From Elusimicrobiales bacterium (GTDB lineage: Bacteria > Elusimicrobiota > Elusimicrobia > Elusimicrobiales > UBA9959), in contig JAOAEH010000085.1 in the NCBI GenBank assembly GCA_026416895.1, positions 1 through 8,585 on the forward strand: a stretch of 8,585 nt of DNA, given 5' to 3'. Of this stretch, positions 5,653 through 8,585 are shown piece by piece (within the stretch, counting starts at the first letter, position 1; each line of letters opens with the position of its first letter). The notes beneath the pieces are model-generated. The model was not told the DNA's origin. It searched no databases and was given only the letters and a program-made list of their open reading frames with translations. The position numbers were made by a program, and so were the translations under genes.

Positions 5653-6090
5653 ATGAAAAAATCTTTTACATTAATAGAACTACTCATAGTCATAATAATA
5701 ATTTCAACTTTAGCTTCGATATCTGCTCCAATCTATATAAGAACAATAGAAAGATTTAGAGTAGTAGAGGCAACAAAAGTAATGTATGAAATAAAAAATG
5801 CTCAAGAAGAAGTTCGCTTAAGAAAAGGTAAATATACTGAAAGATTCGATGATTTTTCTATTGAAATATACGATAAGGATAAAAATATATGCAAAGATAA
5901 AACATGCGAACTTAAATATTTTATAATTCAAATAAAAGTTATAGGTAATAATTATCACATACTTGCTCAAAGGAAACCTGAACCTACCCCTCCTCCTTCA
6001 AGATATAACCCTAATTATATTTACTTTTATGATTCTAAAACAGATTCATTTGGATGCAATGATGCTAATTGTGCTAAGGATTTTATATAA
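5653..6090 (+). CDS. Type IV pilin-like protein (class III signal) with Ser at the cleavage site
   Basis: This is a 145-residue prepilin-like protein. A short leader MKKS precedes FTLIELLIVIIIISTLA, the hydrophobic helix of type IV pilins, type II secretion pseudopilins and competence pilins. The +5 glutamate is present as E9 of the precursor. The residue before the expected cut is Ser rather than the usual Gly. After the N-terminal helix, the segment VVEATKVMYEIKNAQEEVRLRKGKY has the common pilin alpha-1 pattern. The globular part holds four cysteines in two CX4C pairs (C80/C85 and C135/C140), and a Pro-rich stretch (KPEPTPPPSRYNPN, 108-121). The last 30 residues resemble a disulphide-closed pilin C-terminus. 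No assembly genes are nearby, so major pilin, minor pilin or pseudopilin cannot be decided. It is probably co-transcribed with the tRNA upstream and converges on rho with one base between stops. Confidence 0.88.
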   Translation: MKKSFTLIELLIVIIIISTLASISAPIYIRTIERFRVVEATKVMYEIKNAQEEVRLRKGKYTERFDDFSIEIYDKDKNICKDKTCELKYFIIQIKVIGNNYHILAQRKPEPTPPPSRYNPNYIYFYDSKTDSFGCNDANCAKDFI

Positions 6091-6091
6091 A

Positions 6092-7405
6092 TCAATTCCC
6101 ACCTTCCATAGATTTAAGAAAATCTTTATTTGATTTAGTAGCACTAAGTTTACTAAGGAGAAGCTCCATAGCATCAATAGGAGAAAGTGGCGCAAGTACT
6201 TTTCTTAATATCCAAACTTTATTAAGTTCTTCTTCGCTCAAAAGTAATTCTTCTTTACGTGTAGAAGTTTTATTTATATCAATTGCAGGAAATATTCTTC
6301 TATCTGAAAGTTTTCTGTCAAGATATACTTCTGAGTTACCAGTACCTTTAAACTCTTCAAAAATAACATCATCCATCCTACTACCTGTTTCAACTAAAGC
6401 CGTTGCAATTATAGTAAGAGAACCTCCTTCTTCTATGTTTCTGGCTGCACCAAAAAATCTTTTTGGGCGCTGAAGTGAAGTAGCTTCTAGCCCTCCAGAT
6501 AAAACTCTACCGCTTGATGGTGTAATAGTATTATAAGCCCTTGCAAGTCTAGTTATTGAATCAAGCAATATAACTACATCTTTCTTCATCTCCACTAACC
6601 TTTTAGCTCGCTCAAGAACTATCTCTGCTACTTGCACATGTCTATCTGCAGGCTCATCAAATGTAGAAGCAATAACATCTCCTTTTACAGATCTTCTCAT
6701 ATCAGTAACTTCTTCTGGTCTTTCATCTATCAACAAAACTATCAATTCCACCTCTGGATGATTAGTACTTAAAGCATTGGCAATTTTTTGAAGGATCATA
6801 GTTTTTCCAGCTTTAGGAGGAGATACTATTAATGCTCTTTGTCCTTTACCTATTGGACATATCAAATCTATTACTCTTGTAGTAAGTTCATTTCTATTTG
6901 TTTCTAAAATAAATCTTTTATTCGGGTGTAGAGGAGTTAAATTATCAAAAAAAGGCCTATTTTTCAATTTTTCAAGTGGAATTCCATTTATACTTTCAAC
7001 CTGAAGTAAAGCAAAATATTTTTCACCCTCTTTTGGAGGTCTCATAATACCATATATTTCATCTCCCTTTCTGAGTCCTAACTTTTTTATTTGAGAAGGT
7101 GATACATATATATCATCAGAACTAGTAACATAATTGTATTCTTTAGATCTTAAAAAACCATACCCTTCACTATGAATATCAAGAACCCCTGCACCTCTCA
7201 CAAGTCCATTTTCTTTAGCTTGAGCTTCCATTATTTTTGATATTATATCTTGTTTTTTTAAATCACTTATATCTTCAATATTATATTTTTCAGCTATCTT
7301 TATTAACTCACTTATTGTCATTTTAGATAATGTATTTATATCAGGCTTGGATATAAGATGAGATTCAACCTCATAACTTTTGTTGTAATTATTAACTTCT
7401 TCCAT
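6092..7405 (-). CDS. rho: Transcription termination factor Rho
   Basis: Rho is the hexameric RNA-dependent ATPase that loads on unstructured RNA and dissociates RNA polymerase. It is full length at 437 residues. An N-terminal helical domain of about 65 residues has ISELIKIAEKYNIEDISDLKKQDI. The cold-shock-like RNA-binding domain follows, with GAGVLDIHSEGYGFLRS at 71-87 and DDIYVSPSQI at 97-106. The ATPase core has the P-loop PPKAGKT at 196-202, LIDERPEEVTDMRR at 225-238, LLDSITRLARAYNT at 280-293, the Q-loop region SSGRVLSGG at 297-305 and the R-loop region SDRRIFPAIDI at 367-377. There is no inserted domain of the kind seen in some actinobacteria. The start has a good Shine-Dalgarno, AAGGAG at 7417-7412, six bases from the ATG, and overlaps the coaE end by 14 bases. 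Confidence 0.98.
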   Translation of the reverse strand: MEEVNNYNKSYEVESHLISKPDINTLSKMTISELIKIAEKYNIEDISDLKKQDIISKIMEAQAKENGLVRGAGVLDIHSEGYGFLRSKEYNYVTSSDDIYVSPSQIKKLGLRKGDEIYGIMRPPKEGEKYFALLQVESINGIPLEKLKNRPFFDNLTPLHPNKRFILETNRNELTTRVIDLICPIGKGQRALIVSPPKAGKTMILQKIANALSTNHPEVELIVLLIDERPEEVTDMRRSVKGDVIASTFDEPADRHVQVAEIVLERAKRLVEMKKDVVILLDSITRLARAYNTITPSSGRVLSGGLEATSLQRPKRFFGAARNIEEGGSLTIIATALVETGSRMDDVIFEEFKGTGNSEVYLDRKLSDRRIFPAIDINKTSTRKEELLLSEEELNKVWILRKVLAPLSPIDAMELLLSKLSATKSNKDFLKSMEGGN

Positions 7406-8075
7406 AACACTCTCCTTGTTTTAATATTTTTACTTTTAATAAAAGTTTAAAAACATTAAAAATTTCTTTAGCTTTTACTTTAAGATTTATAATATCAAAA
7501 TCATTAAAAACAACAATATCTGATTTTTTTAACTTTAAATCAGCAGGTAATTGATTTTTTTTGATTAAATTAAAATCAAAAAATTTCATTTTTCTATCCC
7601 TTTTTAATCTTTCAATAATTTTCTTTTCACTTGCTGCAATACACACTATTAAATCAAATCCTTTTTCAAGCTCAACTTCAAAAAGAAGAGGCACTTCTAT
7701 TGCTACAATTTTATGCTGCGTATTTTTCAAAATTTTAATAATACGAGCAGCAATTTTAGGGTGAATCAAATCTTCTATAAATTTTTTCGCCTTAACATCA
7801 CTAAATATTAATCGAGCTAATTTTTTCCGATTTATACTATATTTAGAATCCACTACAATAGGATACCTTGCTAAAATTATACTACAGTAATACCTCTGTG
7901 TCAAGATCTCATTAACTATTTCATCACTAGATATAACATGCACCCCAAATTTTGAGAGAAATTTTAAAAAAGTAGTTTTTCCACTTCCTATACTACCAGT
8001 TATTCCAATTAAAAGCTTCCCTTTTTTAGAAATTCTATTTAAGTTTAAAATACACCTCTTTTTCCATAAACTCAC
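7392..8075 (-). CDS. coaE: Dephospho-CoA kinase
   Basis: CoaE phosphorylates the ribose 3'-hydroxyl of dephospho-CoA, the last step of coenzyme A synthesis. With a GTG start at 8075 it has 227 residues. It has the P-loop GSIGSGKTT at 27-35, SSDEIVNEI (replacing the usual DAD-type element) at 49-57, HPKI at 105-108, VPLLFE at 128-133, RLKRDRK at 156-162 and a C-terminal QLPADLKLKKSDIVVFN helix-strand element at 174-191. About 20 residues precede the usual start of the fold (KLLIGITG), and no in-frame start codon exists there, so this lysine-rich N-terminal extension seems real. GTG is preferred over the upstream in-frame ATG at 8090, because GGGGGGAG at 8088-8081 lies five bases before GTG and GTGA overlaps the polA stop by four bases. 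The 3' end overlaps rho. Confidence 0.93.
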   Translation of the reverse strand: MSLWKKRCILNLNRISKKGKLLIGITGSIGSGKTTFLKFLSKFGVHVISSDEIVNEILTQRYYCSIILARYPIVVDSKYSINRKKLARLIFSDVKAKKFIEDLIHPKIAARIIKILKNTQHKIVAIEVPLLFEVELEKGFDLIVCIAASEKKIIERLKRDRKMKFFDFNLIKKNQLPADLKLKKSDIVVFNDFDIINLKVKAKEIFNVFKLLLKVKILKQGECYGRS

Positions 8076-8585
8076 TTCAACTCCCCCCATCTTTCACCAT
8101 ATTTTACATTTACTTCAAGAGGAACATCAAAACTAAAAATATTTTCCATTATTTCCTTAATCTGAGGAACTATTTTAAAAACTTCATCTCTACAAATCTC
8201 AAACAACAATTCATCATGAATTTGCAATAAAAGCCTAACTTTTTCATTATTTTTAAAAGTTTTATATATTTCTACCATAGCCTTTTTTATTATATCACTC
8301 GAACCACTCTGCACAGGCATATTTATAGCCATTCTTTCACTAGCCATTTTCAATGCTTTATTTTTTGAATTTATGTCATTTAAATATCTACGTCTACCAA
8401 AAAAATTAACAGCATAACCATTATTCCTAACAAATGAAACTACTTCTTGGCTCCATTTTTTTACACCTGGATATATTTCAAAATAACTTTTTATATATTG
8501 AGAAGCCATACTCCTATCAATTAAAAGTTCGCTAGCTAAACCAATAGGTGTAAGCCCATATATTATCCCAAAATTAATAGTTTTT
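8072..8585 (-). CDS. polA: DNA polymerase I, C-terminal 170 residues (5' part outside the window)
   Basis: Family A DNA polymerase used in repair and Okazaki fragment processing. The frame is open to the right edge, and the visible 170 residues cover the end of the fingers and palm. The O-helix motif appears at once as KTINFGIIYG, with the equivalents of E. coli K758, F762 and Y766. It is followed by the typical ASQYIKSYFEIYPGVKKW, GRRRYLNDINSKN and SERMAINMPVQ. Motif C is LLLQIHDELLFEI, carrying the catalytic Asp-Glu of the palm. The segment after the conserved Gln reads QSGSSDIIKKAM instead of the usual QGTAADIIK-type sequence. The protein ends KYGERWGELK, a normal end. Its TGA stop overlaps the coaE GTG start. 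Whether 5' nuclease and proofreading domains exist cannot be seen. Confidence 0.96.
   Translation of the reverse strand, partial: KTINFGIIYGLTPIGLASELLIDRSMASQYIKSYFEIYPGVKKWSQEVVSFVRNNGYAVNFFGRRRYLNDINSKNKALKMASERMAINMPVQSGSSDIIKKAMVEIYKTFKNNEKVRLLLQIHDELLFEICRDEVFKIVPQIKEIMENIFSFDVPLEVNVKYGERWGELK
8076..8088 (-). promoter_or_regulatory. Ribosome binding site deciding the coaE GTG start
   Basis: GGGGGGAG at 8088-8081 is followed by TTGAA and the GTG at 8075. It lies inside the last codons of polA. The alternative ATG at 8090 overlaps this G run and has only GGTGA three bases away, which is too close to be a good site. Confidence 0.6.

Noticed and set aside
6110..6125. Hairpin AGATTT-AAGA-AAATCT followed by a T-rich stretch on the plus strand, as a terminator for the pilin unit.
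   Set aside because: The six-pair stem has a single G-C pair, lies within the rho coding sequence and the T stretch is interrupted. It is too weak to call an intrinsic terminator.
7561..7764. Plus-strand 67-codon reading frame with hydrophobic stretches that could look like a small membrane protein.
   Set aside because: It is antisense to coaE, without promoter or Shine-Dalgarno. The hydrophobicity arises from the complement of AAA/GAA codons.
8072..8509. A separate 145-residue gene starting at the ATG at 8509.
   Set aside because: The frame stays open beyond it to the window edge and encodes the conserved O-helix KTINFGIIYG, so the ATG is an internal Met of polA.

Overview
The window is AT-rich bacterial DNA, roughly 30% G+C by eye, densely packed with core genes. 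No CRISPR array, insertion sequence, phage gene or rRNA was seen, and no stretch over 300 bases lacks a gene. Two gene orders stand out: site-2 protease - trpS - scpA - scpB, and polA - coaE - rho. From memory I associate both with Geobacter-type Desulfobacterota and relatives. The single tRNA has about 93% G+C in its stems inside an AT-rich genome, which suggests a thermophile. An AT-rich thermophilic Desulfobacterota or Thermodesulfobacteriota-like bacterium is my best guess. Aquificota or Elusimicrobiota are not excluded, and no database search was possible.

Layout. Positions 5472 down to 1 (minus strand) hold a compact six-gene unit: M50 membrane protease, trpS, scpA, scpB, a GalT-family nucleotidylyltransferase and glgA. 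The stop of glgA lies just off the left edge. All junctions are short gaps or 4-base overlaps, so one operon is likely. It would be driven by a near-consensus promoter at 5508-5480 whose predicted start falls on the first ATG, giving a leaderless first gene. Positions 5518-6090 (plus strand) hold a second near-consensus promoter, a tRNA-Lys(UUU), and only 24 nt further on a type IV pilin-like gene, with no terminator between them. Positions 8585 down to 6092 (minus strand) hold the C-terminal end of polA, then coaE and rho, joined by overlaps. The pilin and rho genes converge with one base between their stop codons.

Roles. The left operon combines membrane proteolysis, tryptophanyl-tRNA charging and the two SMC partners for chromosome condensation. 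It ends with two sugar-nucleotide genes that could work together in glycogen and ADP-glucose metabolism. The right operon combines DNA repair and replication (PolA), the last step of CoA synthesis (CoaE) and transcription termination (Rho). The tRNA-pilin unit sits in opposite orientation between them.

No wholly new system is evident. The points most worth a second look are the tRNA-pilin co-transcription unit, the leaderless back-to-back promoter region, the noncanonical prepilin cleavage site, the insertion in TrpS and the uncertain substrate of the GalT-like enzyme.
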